A stretch of DNA of 64,000 nucleotides, from positions 85,507,844 to 85,571,843 of the forward strand of contig NC_089598.1 in assembly GCF_019320115.1 (NCBI RefSeq). Reading direction: 5' to 3'. Numbering within the stretch: position 1 is the stretch's first letter; each line of letters opens with the position of its first letter. Source of the stretch: Miscanthus floridulus (lineage: Eukaryota > Streptophyta > Magnoliopsida > Poales > Poaceae). The translations under genes and the position numbers were made by a program. The notes below the pieces were generated by a model that had not been told where the DNA came from, searched no databases, and worked only from the letters and a program-made list of their open reading frames with translations. Shown in pieces: positions 1 through 11,800 of the stretch.

Positions 1-1015
1 GTCGGTTGCCGAGGCGGTTGTGCCGCAAGGGGACCCTGTTGGCTATTGGTGCCTGAGCGGGCTCAGAATGAACCGAGGCCTCCCTATCCTGCCGAGGCGA
101 TGCCGTGGGAAGTTCCGAGGCGCCACCACGCCGTCGAGAGGCAGAACTTTTGGCCTGCTGCACCGCGGTGGTCTCGAGGAGATCCCGGAGCTCACCGCGG
201 ACCCGTCGCCCCTCCGTGGTAGAGGGCTTGGGCATTGTTCGGACTAGCATCGCCGCATCCATGACGTTCTAGCTAGTGCGATTGAAGATTGGGGGTTGCT
301 CACCCCCTTCGTCGTCGTTGATGCGGTGGTGAACATCGCAGGCCCTCCACCGGGCTCCTCCACCATCATCGTGGCCTCGTTGCTCCTGCTCGAGAGTGTC
401 TCGAAGCTGTTGCAGAAGGAGTCGGTCCTGTTCGACCTTGGCCTGAAGCTCATGGAGCTGCTCCAGGTCTGGGCATAGAAGTTGTGCGGGGGCAGGGTTC
501 TCGTTCCGCGCGGCCTGTGGGACAACGCGTGGAGGTGTGGCGTCGCCTACCCCCTGGCGAGGTAGGGAACGGTTGCCTGCCCCTTCATCCTCATCGCTAG
601 TGCTCGGCATCCCGAGTTCGATGTGGAAGCATTCGCGAGTGGGGTCATAAGTGCCTTCGTCGTCAGAGTCAGAGTAGCCGAAGCAGTAGTCGCTCGCGGC
701 TAGGAAGCGGCGCATGGCTTTAGGGTCGTGAAGTCCAAAGAAGTCTGCCCCAGCCCACGCCTCGTCCTCCTCCGAGGAGTCAGCGTGGGTGTGGGTTGAA
801 GTCGTGGTGTCGAAGTCGAGGGCAAAGCGTTGGTGGTGTCCTGAGGGTTCTACATGAGCAGAAGCATAGGCGGAAGCATAGGTGGCAGCGGCATTTCTCA
901 ACCCGAAGGGGTACGGGGATGGTGCCATCGACAGGCTTTGCTCCGCCGAAGTCGACCCCTCAGGAGGCGGCGGGGCAGAGCTTGATGACGGGGCATCGCC
1001 GCATGCCATCGGCAT
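1..1015 (-). pseudogene. Gypsy gag N-terminal region, with one in-frame stop
   Basis: Gag precursor of the left Gypsy element; it would build the cytoplasmic virus-like particle. An uninterrupted reading frame runs from the methionine at 1015 to a TAG at 269-271. It has a Ser/Pro-rich start, an acidic stretch with SDSDDEGTYDP, and a Leu/Gln-rich helix near its end with LRDTLEQEQRG that looks coiled-coil. Beyond the TAG the same frame continues to the window edge. The right-hand copy has CAG (Gln) where this one has TAG, so the stop is best explained by one C-to-T change. Family assignment is by comparison within the window. Confidence 0.8.
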
Positions 1016-1403
1016 CTTTCCCTTGTCCAGCCTCAGGCTAGACAGGTCCCCAACCAGGGACCCTATGCCAACAGCTGGGCATGGGATACCAGCGGAACGC
1101 GGTGCGTCGCCATGAGCTCATACGGTGTCGGGGTGGCCCCGCTCATATCGTGCTTGGCGAGCGCGACGAGAGCGGTCGCCCAGACGCCATATGCGCCTGG
1201 GCTGTGGGTGTGTGATGTCGTCGTCGGTCGGTGGGGCTCGGGGTGTGAGGAGTACCATATCGTACTCACATCCTAGAGACATGAACTCTAGGCTTCCGAA
1301 CCAGATCACTGTGCCGAGACGCAGTGGTCGTACAGGGTCTACCATCCAGAAGTCGTTAGGATGATGAAGCTGATACGTAGAGGCCCCTACCTGGTACGCC
1401 AAC
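1..1403 (-). mobile_element. Gypsy element 1, internal region (partial)
   Basis: Internal part of a Gypsy LTR retrotransposon read on the minus strand and cut by the left edge of the window. Directly inside the LTR is a segment containing CCAGGTAGGGG, which is also found just inside the right-hand Gypsy LTR. It is followed by a leader encoding WFGSLEFMSLG and then gag. The same order and closely similar protein are found on the plus strand at 61671-64000, so the two are members of one family in opposite orientation. Protease, reverse transcriptase and integrase would lie beyond position 1 and are not seen. Placement in Gypsy rests on the gag core visible in the right-hand copy. Confidence 0.88.
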
Positions 1404-2809
1404 TGTTGGTGTTTTTGGACCGGCGGGTCCTCAACCAACTAGTGAAAATGTACTGTGTGCTCCTAATCCCGGATGGTGATGCAAAGAGACACAAGGTTTA
1501 TACTGGTTCAGGCGATAGGTGCCCTACGTCTAGTCTGAGAGGTCGATCCTATATTCCTTGCATCGAAATGCTTGTAGTAGGGGGTTACAAGCAGAGCGAG
1601 AGAGAGAGCTGGTCTCAGGTCTCGGCGTAGAACGGTGTGGGTTGCTTGAGATGTTGATCTCAAGCAACGGGGAAATGTGCGCGTTACAGAGTGCCGAGTG
1701 TGTGTTCGTCTTCCTCGTGAGCCCGTATGTGCCTGAGTGTGTGCGAGCGTGGAAGTCCGCCTCTTTAGAAACAGCCCTAGTCCCTTCCTTTTATAGTTGA
1801 AGGGGGACAGGGGTGATACATGTGCTAACTACGTGGCGTCATGCAAACAGAAGTGGCATGTCCGAGCCCTGTAGCCTGTTACTGTGGCGGCATGGTCGAT
1901 GGAGTGGTCCTGCCCTTGAAGTGCTAGAGCAACGCACCAGTCACATCCGATCCTATGCGACGCGGGGGCTCCAGTGACAGCTTGACGTAGGGCCTGGCGG
2001 GTGACGTGCCGGTCGCTGTGTGTTGACCGCGCGAAATGCCGAGGCTCAGTTGGTGCCGAGGCCGAGCCATCGCGGGGGCTCGGCGGGCGTGAATCCCCAG
2101 GTTGCCGAGACCCTAAGGTAGACTACCGAGGCATGGAGGGAGCAGTTGATCTTGTGCACTGATTCCGAGGCTACAGTGACCCAAACCTGACTCCCCATGC
2201 CACATTGTTCCTGGAGCAGGGGTTAGGTAACACAGTGCAGTGCGCGCTGGTCGTGGGCACAGTACCGAGCACAGTGTCCAGTAACCCCTGCTCTGTCCTG
2301 TCCTAGACGGTATGGTGCTGATGCGACTTCCCGTCTCGTCGGCTACTCTGCCGTGTCGAGCCGTCGTCCGACTGACATCGTGGGAGTGGTTGGTCGCATT
2401 GATTGGGCATGGCGTTCTGTCAGGGAGATCGGCCGAGGCGAAGGCGACGGGGTTGTTTGTCGAGCTGGCCTTGAGCAAGGCGGAGAATTGGTAACTCGTC
2501 CGAGGCCTTCTGGGTGGGGCCTCGGGCGAGTCGGAGAATCGATTTCTCATCCGAGGCCTTACGAGCCGGCCTCGAGCGAGACGGAGAATCGGTTTCCCGT
2601 CCGAGGCCTTACGAGCCGGCCTCGAGCGAGATGGAGAATCGGTAGGCCGTCCGAGGCCTCTCGTGCGAGGCCTCTAGCGAGGCGGAGAGTAGGTGGCCTC
2701 GGACGAGGCCGGGGTCTAGCCAATAGTTGTCTCTTAGCTTCGATTTTGACAGGGTTTAAGCGATTTTTTTGGTTTTCGCTTAGGGGACCCCTTTTTATGG
2801 TACCCGACA
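1404..2809 (-). repeat. LTR of Gypsy element 1 (5' LTR)
   Basis: About 1.4 kb. On the minus strand it opens with TGTCGGGTACC at 2809 and ends with ACA next to the internal leader at 1404. The right-hand copy (60416-61670) has the same start, the same TATA-box neighbourhood and the same CTCAAGCA-containing segment. The body between about 2500 and 2700 contains repeated GGCCT(C/T)-rich units that start GTCCGAGGCC. The inner end is placed by matching the two copies and could be off by a few bases. Confidence 0.8.
1788..1795 (-). promoter_or_regulatory. TATA box of Gypsy LTR 1
   Basis: TATAAAAG on the minus strand inside the LTR, preceded by a C-rich TTCAAC context. The right-hand LTR has the same motif at the equivalent place, which supports it as the retrotransposon core promoter (U3/R border). 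Confidence 0.6.
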
Positions 2810-3193
2810 ATTATCTATTACATTTGGAGTTTCTATGTGTGTGATACATTATGCATCCATGTTTACTATTATATCTATGTGATAGTGATATCTACGTGAT
2901 TGTGATATATGACATGTGTGCTCTCTACTTTGAATCCCTTTATATGTCATATCACTTGTGAAGTGCTCATTTGCTTTGCTTCCGCGTTTGTACTCTGATG
3001 CAAATGAGCTTTACTACTTGTACTCATGCTTATTTCATATCTTATGAGTACATCGTGTTTGCTTGGGTCATATAAGTTTGCTTAACCATTTGGTTTCTAT
3101 TGACAAAAGCTTATATGAACCAAGCATAACAAAAACCTCACTCTTTTACATACTCGAGGTGGTATTGTCATCAATCACCAAAAAGGGGGAGAT
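2810..3193 (+). mobile_element. SIRE/Maximus Copia element, 3' end of internal region
   Basis: Non-coding tail of a SIRE/Maximus-type Copia element. It ends in a polypurine tract (AAAAAGGGGGAGA, to 3192) immediately before the 3' LTR, preceded by the stretch GGTATTGTCATCAATCACC common in grass members of this lineage (recalled, not searched). The left part of the element is missing because Gypsy element 1 abuts it at 2809. The likeliest history is that the Gypsy inserted into the SIRE element. Confidence 0.75.
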
Positions 3194-4497
3194 TGAAAGC
3201 ATCTAGGCCCCTTGTTGGGTTTCGGTGATTAATGACAATACAAGATTACTATGACTAACGTGTGTTTTGCAGAGGCAATTAAGTTAGGTCATGGTAATGA
3301 AGATCAATTGGGCAATCAAGGTGGTCATGCCCCTACGATGGAAATCATTTCGGTTTTCAAAGGATGGACGACAAGGTTAAGGATGACTAGTTCTAAGTGT
3401 CGATTTGAGTTGGAGTGACACTTAGAGTAGTTCAGGACTTTGTTTTTCCTTTGGTCGTACTATTAAGGGGGGTATGGACGGGTAGCTTGACCTAGATGAG
3501 TCTAGTGAGTTAGGTGTGGTGCACACTTGTTAAAACTAGCACTAGGTAGCTCCACAACAGCCCTATGATCCTATGGAGCAAACTTCATTCACATATGTTC
3601 GAGAGTTGGAAGTGAATGGAGGGTCAAATGCTGACCAGACGCTGGCTCCGGTGCGACCGGACGCTGGCCGCAGGGTCCGGTCAGTTCATTTGATCAAGGT
3701 GTTTGCGTTCGGTGCGACTGGACGCTGGAGTGGTCAAGTGACCGGACGCTGAGAGGCAGCGTTCGGTCGACTCCAGTAAGGTTCCAGAGAAGGAAATCTA
3801 CGACCGGACGCGTCCGGTCAATACTGACCGGACCTTGAAAAATCCAGCGTCAAGAATCATTAGTGGTGATTGGGATTCATGAATACAAGAGAGTAGCCTC
3901 ATTAGTGAATCAAGAGTAGCAAAGTGTGCATCCACCGTTCTCATTAGGCTTCGAGTGGTCAAGTGAGAGTTCGTGCTTGTTACTCTTGGTGATCACCATC
4001 ACCTAGACGGCTTAGTGGTGATTGGGAGCTTGGTGATCACCCGGCGGAGCTTGTGGGTGACCCAACTCAAGTTGTGAGCGGTTTTGGGTGATTCGCCGCG
4101 ACGAAGTGTCGAAGAATCAACCCGTAGAGAGCACTTGATCCTTGCGCGGATCAAGGGGGAGCTACACACTTGCGCGGGTGCTCCAACGAGGACTAGTGGG
4201 GAGTGGCGACTCTCCGATACCTCGGTAAAACATCGCCGCGTTCCTCTCTCTCTATTTACTTTGAGCATTTACTTTGAGCATTTACTTTGAGCAATTCAAT
4301 ACTTGTCTTTACATTCATAGAATTGCCATGCTAGAGTAAGTTTGGAACATATGATGCAAGTCCGTTGTGCGTTAGATTAATAGAAACACTTTTCTAGGCA
4401 CAAGGGGTTAATTGGGCTAACCGTAGGATTTAATTATTGCAAGAAAATTTAGAATTAGCCCAATTCACCACCCCTCTTGGGCATCTTGATCCTTTCA
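3194..4497 (+). repeat. SIRE/Maximus 3' LTR
   Basis: A 1304-bp LTR with inverted termini TGAAAG (3194) and CTTTCA (ending 4497). It begins TGAAAGCATCTAGGCCCC and ends CATCTTGATCCTTTCA, typical ends of grass SIRE-type LTRs. The middle (about 3630-3850) holds several copies of GACCGGACGC and its reverse complement, including an 18-bp perfect palindrome at 3802-3819. The 5-bp target duplication would start AGTCG at 4498; the left partner is outside the visible sequence. Confidence 0.85.
3802..3819. repeat. 18-bp perfect palindrome in SIRE LTR
   Basis: GACCGGACGCGTCCGGTC reads the same on both strands. It is the tightest version of a motif that recurs in this LTR and in the separate SIRE-like LTR at 45388-47867. 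Confidence 0.95.
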
Positions 4498-4498
4498 A

Positions 4499-4577
4499 GT
4501 CGGAACAGTATTTTTCTCTCACAACAAAACAGCCGGAACAATGTTTCGGCTTATTTTTTCAGCGAAGCGAACGGGGC
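4499..4577 (+). mobile_element. MITE fragment, truncated by SIRE insertion
   Basis: Right half of a MITE whose full copy lies at 53240-53370. The shared blocks are CGGAACAGT, TTTTTCTCTCACAACAA and the terminal GCGAACGGGGCC. The left half is missing precisely where the SIRE LTR ends, so the SIRE element probably landed in this MITE. Confidence 0.65.
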
Positions 4578-5814
4578 CTTAGCATGTTCAGAATGGTTTT
4601 TAGGAACATGCATCTTGAATCCTCTTCGATTGGGAATCGTAAAACATACACACCAATCGCTTATGATTTTGAGTATTTGACCATGGCGTAGCGGGTGCAG
4701 CGCATGATGGACCCGCCGAAGGCGCGAATTCTTTCTTCTATATTTTCCTCTTCGTTTCTCATTCTTCTTTTCTTCTCTCTTTTCACGGTACAATCCTATC
4801 GATTTGCTTCAAACCTGCATCATGCCGGCATACTATGAACAAAATTATGTTCGAGTATCCAAGTTAACTACAAAACTTATTAAACGAGATATCTAAAACC
4901 TTTTTGGTACTATAAGCTGTGGTTTAGTAAGTTTTTTTTTGTTTGAAAACTTAGTTGATTGAGCTGTTCCAAAAAAAATGTCTTGTGCAAATACATAGTT
5001 GAGCAAGTTGTTTTGAAAACTTTTTTCACACAAGTTTTGTCCAAAGATATTGAAGAAAAAACACTTATAAAATGTTCTTATAAGTCATGATTTATTTTAT
5101 GAAAAACTAATGCCGAGAAGTTGTCCCGAGAAATTTATCTGGGAAAAGTTATGTGCAAATTAACTTATGCGCACAAATTCCTTGGTAAAGTCGTGTATAC
5201 AAGTTTATGCGCAAAAATTGAAGTTTATAACTTTCAAAAATGCAAACCTGTAGAAATGGAAATTTCCATTCCACTAAGAAAAAGAATGCGGAATCAGGAA
5301 TCGCTCATTCTTTTCGGCCCAAGAGCACGCGTTTTTGCTAGGCCTTAGGAGTCTGGCCCTGGTTCTTGGCCTAGGCGCCGAGCAGATCAAGATCAGGACC
5401 TGCACGGCTGCACCTGCCTCTGACTGAAGGCGATGCAACTGTTATTCCACGATACTAATCATCAGTTCTCAAAGCTAAAGATGGAAACACCAAACATGAT
5501 CGCTGATCGGCAGCATGTCGACGTATATTTACTGAGTCCACAAAACAACGACATGGTCCATAGCAATTACCAACCAGCCAAGCTTAACACATGAAGCTGA
5601 GAGAATCAGTCAATCAATAACTCATGGGGTACCCCAAGCACAATGTCACATGGAAATGGAGACCCTAACAGCGATCACGGAGCTGCTAGTCGCAGTGCGC
5701 AGAAAGCTTTGCACTTGAACTTAATATGTCACTGTTCTCATCAAGGCAGAGGGAGGCTTCCCTTCTGGTTCCATGTGTGGGAGTACCAATGATAATGGAA
5801 GCCCTTGGCCTGCA
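4578..5814. other. Intergenic, 3' flank of the amidohydrolase gene
   Basis: AT-rich sequence with no convincing gene or complete element. The part next to 5815 is presumably the 3' untranslated region and terminator of the minus-strand gene. No clear poly(A) site was picked. Confidence 0.4.
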
Positions 5815-8800
5815 CTATGAGTACCTTGACCAGCTTCCGTCACTGGTCCTATGGAAGACTCGGGGCTTGTGTTTTGGGAATGTTTCTTCCCAGTCCGGGT
5901 TATTGATCAAATATTTCCAGATCCTACAACAAGAAAAAAAATACAGAGAATTCTGAGAATGATAGTTGTAAGTCATAAATTAGTTTGACAGTCTACAAAA
6001 GAATAGGGAAATCTACACTGCAGAGACACAAACCTTCTTTCATTTTCCACAAAGTAAGGTGGTTCTGCAGCTGGAGAGGTGGAGCATTGCAACAGGACTT
6101 CAGAGTCCGAAAGCTGGTTAAGTGAGGATGCTATATCGGCCCAATCTGGCATCCTATATGACAATAGGTGATGGATTTATGGTAAGGGAAATTGTAAACA
6201 AACAAGGCACGAATGCACAGTATTTTCCAGTTCGTGGGCCAACATGTGTTCTTATAAACTATTTACTGCAACATTTTCTTCTCCCAATTTATACAACAAG
6301 AACTATCACTTAGATATTAGGGAAAAAGTTGTATGTTTCTGGTTCTGAGTGGATTCGAAATATCTGATGATATAAAAGACCATGATAATGCCTCTATAGA
6401 ACTTTTCATGGGAAGAGGCACTAAACAAAGGGAAAGTATCATCATATGAACAGCTATTTAGAACTGTCCTATGTCGCTAATAGAAGGTTTTGCCTTCCCT
6501 TTTCAGATAGTACTACATCCATTGGACTTTTGGAATATCAAACTGGAAAAAAAAATCAACTGTTTGTGTTGCTACTGAAACAATAGCTCAAAGTTCAGGA
6601 ACATGGAAGTTTAAGCACAAAGAGTTTGAAACATGCAAATAAAGACATTGGAGATTTCTTTATATATATAAATATATAAAATGCAATGGATGTGAGGATT
6701 TTAGATACCAGTAGGCAGGTGCAATTTGAAAAACATCACACTGAGTATCGTAAGTCTCCAGCAATCTTCCTTGCCAAGTTGGATCAAAATAACTAACACT
6801 CACACGAATCCTCCTGATAACTTCATCTGGGCATCTCGAATCCATGTCAAAGGTTGCTGGTATGACAACTCCAGATGAGGTTTCAACCTGAAGACACCCG
6901 GTGGGCCTATGAGAACAATTAATCTCAAGTTTTGTACGTTTAAATTCACAGTGCTGAAGCTCTATTATACGCTTCAATATTTGAAATCCACACCAAAACA
7001 AACACAAAAATGAATGTAGGGGGAAATGGAGAGGAGACTGCAGAACTATATCACTTTGGATTAACCTTCAAGGACATTATGTAAAAAGGCATCAAAACTG
7101 CTATGTCCGGGTTCTAAGTAGATTGGTGCCAATTGGTGCTAGAAACTACTAACCAACAATGTAACAGATCCAGAAGAGAGGAAATCACTAACCACAAATC
7201 CACCAATTATAGGTAGTGCATTTCCAAATGAATCAGTCTTTGTGTTATTCTCAAGGACACAAAATGACCGAAGGTGGAATTGTTGTTGGGACTTATGCAG
7301 CACTTCAACTATTTTGCAACATAGTGGATAGGAATACCCTTCCTGTTTGATGTGTTTCTTACCAGAGGAACAGACTACCTGCAGAGTGAACAATGGTAAA
7401 TGGTTCCACAATTTCTTGTATTACACAAAAAGAGAGAGAAACAAAATATTCAACAAAATGGCGAATAACCAACAACTTCTGAATCCAACCTTTGTGGAAG
7501 CATCAGCAAAGCCACCAATAAGGTAAACCTGCAGTAAGTACTAGTGAGAATGCCTGAAAGGTGCATAAAGTATACCCCATATTGAAATTACAGTTAAAGA
7601 TACACACATCAAATGGTGCATTATCATCACCAAGTAATTCTAACATCTGCTTGATCCCTCCCTCCACAATTTTTGGGAAATCCATATGGCTAACGGAGGT
7701 CCTGGAGTAAGCAATGGAAGATCAGAAGCATCGTCATAAGTCCTTAGTCTCAGTTTATTCAGAAAATACTAGAGTTACGAAGTTCACAAGAAACTGAAAT
7801 CTTACAGGATCAGATAAATGCTCACTTTTTTTTCACTTACATTCCAGTCTTGTTGTTGCGAATTACAACACCAATGCATGTAGTAGCCTCATCTGTGCCC
7901 ACTAACTATAATGCAACGAACATATTAACTCAAGTGTTATTCAATTCCAAACGACATATGCATAACATAGTAACATCAAATCACATTAGAAATAAGACCC
8001 GATAACCAGAACAAGTTTCCAGAAGATGCCAAGTTTGTTGCAACACAGAATTTAACCAAATAGGCAACTAGCTATAGGAACTGTTCATGACCAAAGTCTA
8101 CACCAAATGCAATTGCAAAGATTGGAACTACATATTGGCATTCTAATCCAGTGCAGCTTTAGTCTGTATTCATCAAACGACACGAATACTATCCTATTCC
8201 TATAGTCACTTTTCAGAAGGAATTAAATTAGACCATTTCAGGCAAAGACCAACCAGATTGTTCCAAGGTCCACAACAAAAAAAAGTCTGGTTCCAATAAC
8301 AGTAAATCATCACAATTCACAAATCTGGTTAAGATACAAATCAAAACCTACGAGACCAGCCAATAAAGGGTAAAAAGAGCTCCTAAGATGGCTGCCAAAA
8401 CCCAATTTTACAGAAAGAAGCAGTAACCCCTGACAATGTCCCCCAAAGCTCCCAGCACAAGAATCCCTGCTTTATTCTTCGCCCCCAAAAGGTCTCTGCT
8501 TTGTCCCAAAGCAATTACCGAATCGAGTGAAGGGAAACTACGAAGACTTGCCCATCCACTACTTCAGAGTTCAGAACCTGAGCCCTTTGTCTCGACAGCA
8601 ACCCACATGATTTGGCCAGGAAAACAAAATTCACCTTTACAGCACAAATCATCACTGAGCTACGCATATAATCAGCTACACAAGAAACTCCATCAACGAC
8701 ATAACAAGATCCCATTTTTATCACCCAAAGAGGCTATGAATTCCCCAACCCTACTTGATCGAGCCGCGACAACGCAACTCCACGCACCTCGACGCGCGCC

Positions 8801-9119
8801 GGATCCACCGTGGCGTACTCCCGCTGGAACACGTAGACGTGCCTCGGCGCGCCCTCCTGCCCTGCCGAGATCCGCCTCTCCGGCGTGGCCTTGAGCCGGT
8901 CGGCCGCATCGCGGATCCCGGGGCTCTCCAACAGCGCCGCCACGAGCTCCGTCCCGTTACCTCCCTGAAGAAACAGACCGGGCGTCGTAGAATCAGAGAG
9001 ACAGAAGCCAGCGCCCACGAGCTCGTCAAGGTGAATAACCGACGCACCGTGCGAGAGGCGGTGCCGGAGCTGGTGCCTCCGGAGGAGGAGAGGGCAAGGT
9101 CGCCGTCAACGAGGAGCAT
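5815..9119 (-). CDS. NTAN1: Protein N-terminal asparagine amidohydrolase (NTAN1-like), nine exons
   Basis: Deamidates N-terminal asparagine to aspartate, feeding proteins into the Arg/N-degron pathway (family knowledge). Exons read by eye on the minus strand: 9119-9048, 8964-8788, 7905-7841, 7701-7608, 7528-7490, 7378-7193, 6887-6709, 6153-6034 and 5923-5815. All introns are GT-AG, phases agree at each join, and the product is 346 residues with no internal stop. The start MLLVDG matches the MPLLVDG start of animal NTAN1. Exon 3 carries DEATTC, whose Cys (about residue 93) corresponds to the catalytic cysteine region. Exons 4-5 carry SHMDFP and LIGGFAD, and exon 8 carries STSPAAEPPYFVE, a signature shared with the human enzyme. 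Length is close to the family norm of about 310-350. No signal peptide is visible. Splice sites are inferred and need transcript support. Confidence 0.92.
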
Positions 9120-10643
9120 GCCGCCGGCCGTCTGAGCCGGAGGAGAGCTGGAAAGGGGTGTGCTTCAGACTCGAAAAGTGGCACACCTGGTTTGAAGTTT
9201 TTTTTTTTCTTTTCCGTTTTACAAGGTATGGAGATAAGCACCGGGGCCTCGCTGGGGTTTACAAAATGAAAATGTGTTTGCAGATGTTTAGTTAAATTAA
9301 AGGTAATATTATTTTTTAAAACTTTAGTTGACTTGAGTGTATCCGGATGAACTTAATTTTTTGGCTAAACTTTTGGCAAGATCATAGAGGTGGTGGAGTT
9401 GGCGAGGTGGCGCTTAGATAGTAGTTGTTGACGAGTGTGTGGACGCCGTGAGAGATAAAAGACGAGCTGGATAAGATTAGCAATTAGCAATGGGATGTTA
9501 GGCTCTTAGCATATGAGAAGTTTTTTTGTGAGTAAAAAGACAAGTAAAAGTCTGAACATGAGATAGCGTTGTCTCGTAACAAGCGATAAGTGTTACTCTC
9601 TCCGTTTCAATTTATATAAGTCGTTTTTGCTTTTTTAATACAAACTTTTATATGCACTTAGAGCGTGTTCTATTTTTTCTTCCTAAAAACATAACGTTTT
9701 TCAACTTCTAAAAAAGTTTTAAAAGGAATAAAAAAGATCATCTCCAAAAGTTTCTGATAATTTACTCCTAAAAACGTATTTCAAAAGCATATTCCAATCA
9801 TTCATGATATTTTTATAAAAGTTATATATTTATTTATAGAAAAGACGTATAATTCAGAACGGATCGAGTGTTGAGTATTGAAGTAAAACTTGATTCAATC
9901 AAAACAACTAGATTCGTTTCAAAAATCAAAACAACACTCTCTTTTGGAAAGCGACGACCAAAAGCACTTAGGCACACACGCTTACTCATCTTGACACTCG
10001 AAGTCGTTCACTTTATTCTGCCTTTCTAGTTTGTAACTGAGGTAGCTTTTGGGTCATTCAAATACGTACACTAAACTTAATCAGGGACGTCACGTAACTA
10101 GAAGTGGTTGGACGAACCTCTGTAAGACACGCTACGTTCGCCACTACGACAAATACGTGTGTTTTTAATGATGTTTTACATCAAAGTTATATGCATCTAA
10201 ATAAAGACTGACAATTCACTCGTAACTCCCTTGCATGTACTGACTCTCAGAGGCCATAACGTAGGAATACGAGTTGATCAATTACTTTTATTTACATCAA
10301 AGTTGATTAATTTCATCGAAAGAGATCATAAACATTTTTGCCGTGCGAAGACCATTATTGTCAGTTAACTGCTCGCACTAGGTCTTTTCCTCTGAATAAT
10401 GATTATCATCATTGCATCGGCACGTCAGTCCAAGGATTTAAAACAACACACACATTTTTACCTTGTTCGCGTACAATGTTTTTCTCTTATAACAAAATAA
10501 CATCAATCGGTTTATCAGTTGCAGAAACTATCAGCTGAACAGACGTTACGGTTCAGGCAATCAGTCAGCCAGAGCGGCAGAGCCCAGAGAACATGAGATG
10601 GAACCGATCGAAGCATCCAGTAGACCCTGCACAATGGCACCTG
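9120..10643. other. Upstream region of the amidohydrolase gene, with MITE debris
   Basis: The first about 100 bases are GC-rich and probably 5' untranslated region or promoter. Further right it is AT-rich. At about 9592-9660 a segment TCTCCGTTTCAATTTATA resembles a Stowaway terminal sequence but no partner end was found. Around 10475-10560 there is a weak relative of the GTTTTTCTCT MITE. No gene is supported. Confidence 0.4.
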
Positions 10644-11030
10644 TGTTAGATGATCTCCAACCCGGCTGATTGGGCTCTTGGATTCGCGCCCTGATCGGGG
10701 GTGTCCAACCATTCTATAGTTGGTGGCCCCCGTCGCACAGCGCCATAAAAAGGGAGGTAGGGGCCGGGGCACAAGGCACGAGGTTCACCTGAGCCGCAAG
10801 ACGCCCTACCTACAGTCCCTAAACCCTAACCGATCTAAGAGGGGTGCTGCCAGCGATGAGAAGACCACCACCGGACACCGCCGCCTCTGCACCGCCGTCA
10901 CCGAGACAACACCTTCACCGTCGGTCTTCACCGCGCCACCGTCAAGCAACCCCATGGCCAGCTCGTCTTCCACGAATGCGGCCGATGGTTTACACCTCCT
11001 CAACCTCTATCTCTCTCACTCTATCTGTTA
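10644..11030 (+). repeat. Diverged Copia LTR fragment (A/B/C family)
   Basis: Starts TGTTAGATGATCTCCAACC and continues through GCGCCCTGATCGGGGG, the ACGAGGTTCACCTGAGCCG block and CCGATCTAAGAGGGG, all in the order seen in the LTRs of Copia A, B and C (for example 32493-32964). The far end fades and no internal region or primer site follows, so it is a solo or truncated LTR. Short reading frames here are LTR sequence, not a gene. Confidence 0.7.
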
Positions 11031-11281
11031 ATCTCAAACTAGTATATGTTCGGGGGTTTACACTTCATCAATATATCAGTAGGTATGCTAGATCTATGGC
11101 TAGTGATCATATAATAAGCTATCAACCTAAACATTCTTCTTTGGATCGCTCTGCAGAAAGAATGATTGATGAAGACGACGATATCCATCTGAACAGGATA
11201 AGAATGCTGCTTCTTGCATGGCTGTGCTGATCGACTGTAAAGGGTTGATGCTAATCATTTGGCATCCGTTGATAACTCACT

Positions 11282-11370
11282 GGTTTGAAACCGGCTGAAA
11301 AACACTGTTCCGACTGAAAAAGAAGCCGAACAAATCGAATATGGGGTAAGCCAAATAGGGCCAACGAGAG
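11282..11370 (-). mobile_element. Degenerate MITE copy
   Basis: Shares CCGGCTGAAAAACACTGTTC and ATATGGGGTAAGCC with the reverse complement of the full MITE at 53240-53370 but has lost an internal block and one terminus. Its age relative to the other copies is not determined. Confidence 0.6.
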
Positions 11371-11569
11371 CACTCAAGGCCAACCTTCCAAAGCGCTCGA
11401 GGTTTTTCCCTATAGGTTAGGTTTGACTCATGAACGCTTTAGAAAACTTAGTGAAAGTTCATATAGTTGAAGTCAGTAAACACAGTACAGTCCGATCCCA
11501 TCTGGTTCTCGAATCAAACACACGCTTATATCTAACCTTAAATCCCACGATTTTCCTTCAATTGGTGAT

Positions 11570-11800
11570 GTGAGTGAAAAAGTTATTTGACATTTGACAA
11601 GAAAGTGTCTGATTATCTGTCGACATATTTTATGTGGTCAAATCTGTCAGATTATTTATACGACCCAGTAGACAGTTGTAGCATAAATCTTAAAGTATAA
11701 TCAAACATATAAAAATATGACAGATTTAGTACCAAAAAAATATGTCAATAGATAAATAGTAAAAGTCTTTGACAATTACCTTTGCAAAAAAGAACTTTAA
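11570..11800. repeat. Long imperfect inverted repeat (fold-back MITE-like)
   Basis: The left side (TTATCTGTCGACATATTTT, then AAATCTGTCA near 11640) and right side (TGACAGATTT near 11718, then AATATGTCAATAGATAAATA to 11759) are reverse complements with mismatches. The pairing extends outward as TTTGACA...TGTCAAA-type arms. Total span is about 230 bp, with roughly 70-80-bp arms. It could fold into a long hairpin if transcribed. No coding content. Confidence 0.6.

Noticed and set aside
8436..8894. Plus-strand 152-codon frame opposite NTAN1 exon 2
   Set aside because: Antisense shadow; exon 2 on the minus strand has family similarity and correct splice phases.
10720..11230. Plus-strand frames as small genes
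   Set aside because: The first half is the diverged Copia LTR; the rest has no motif or splice support.
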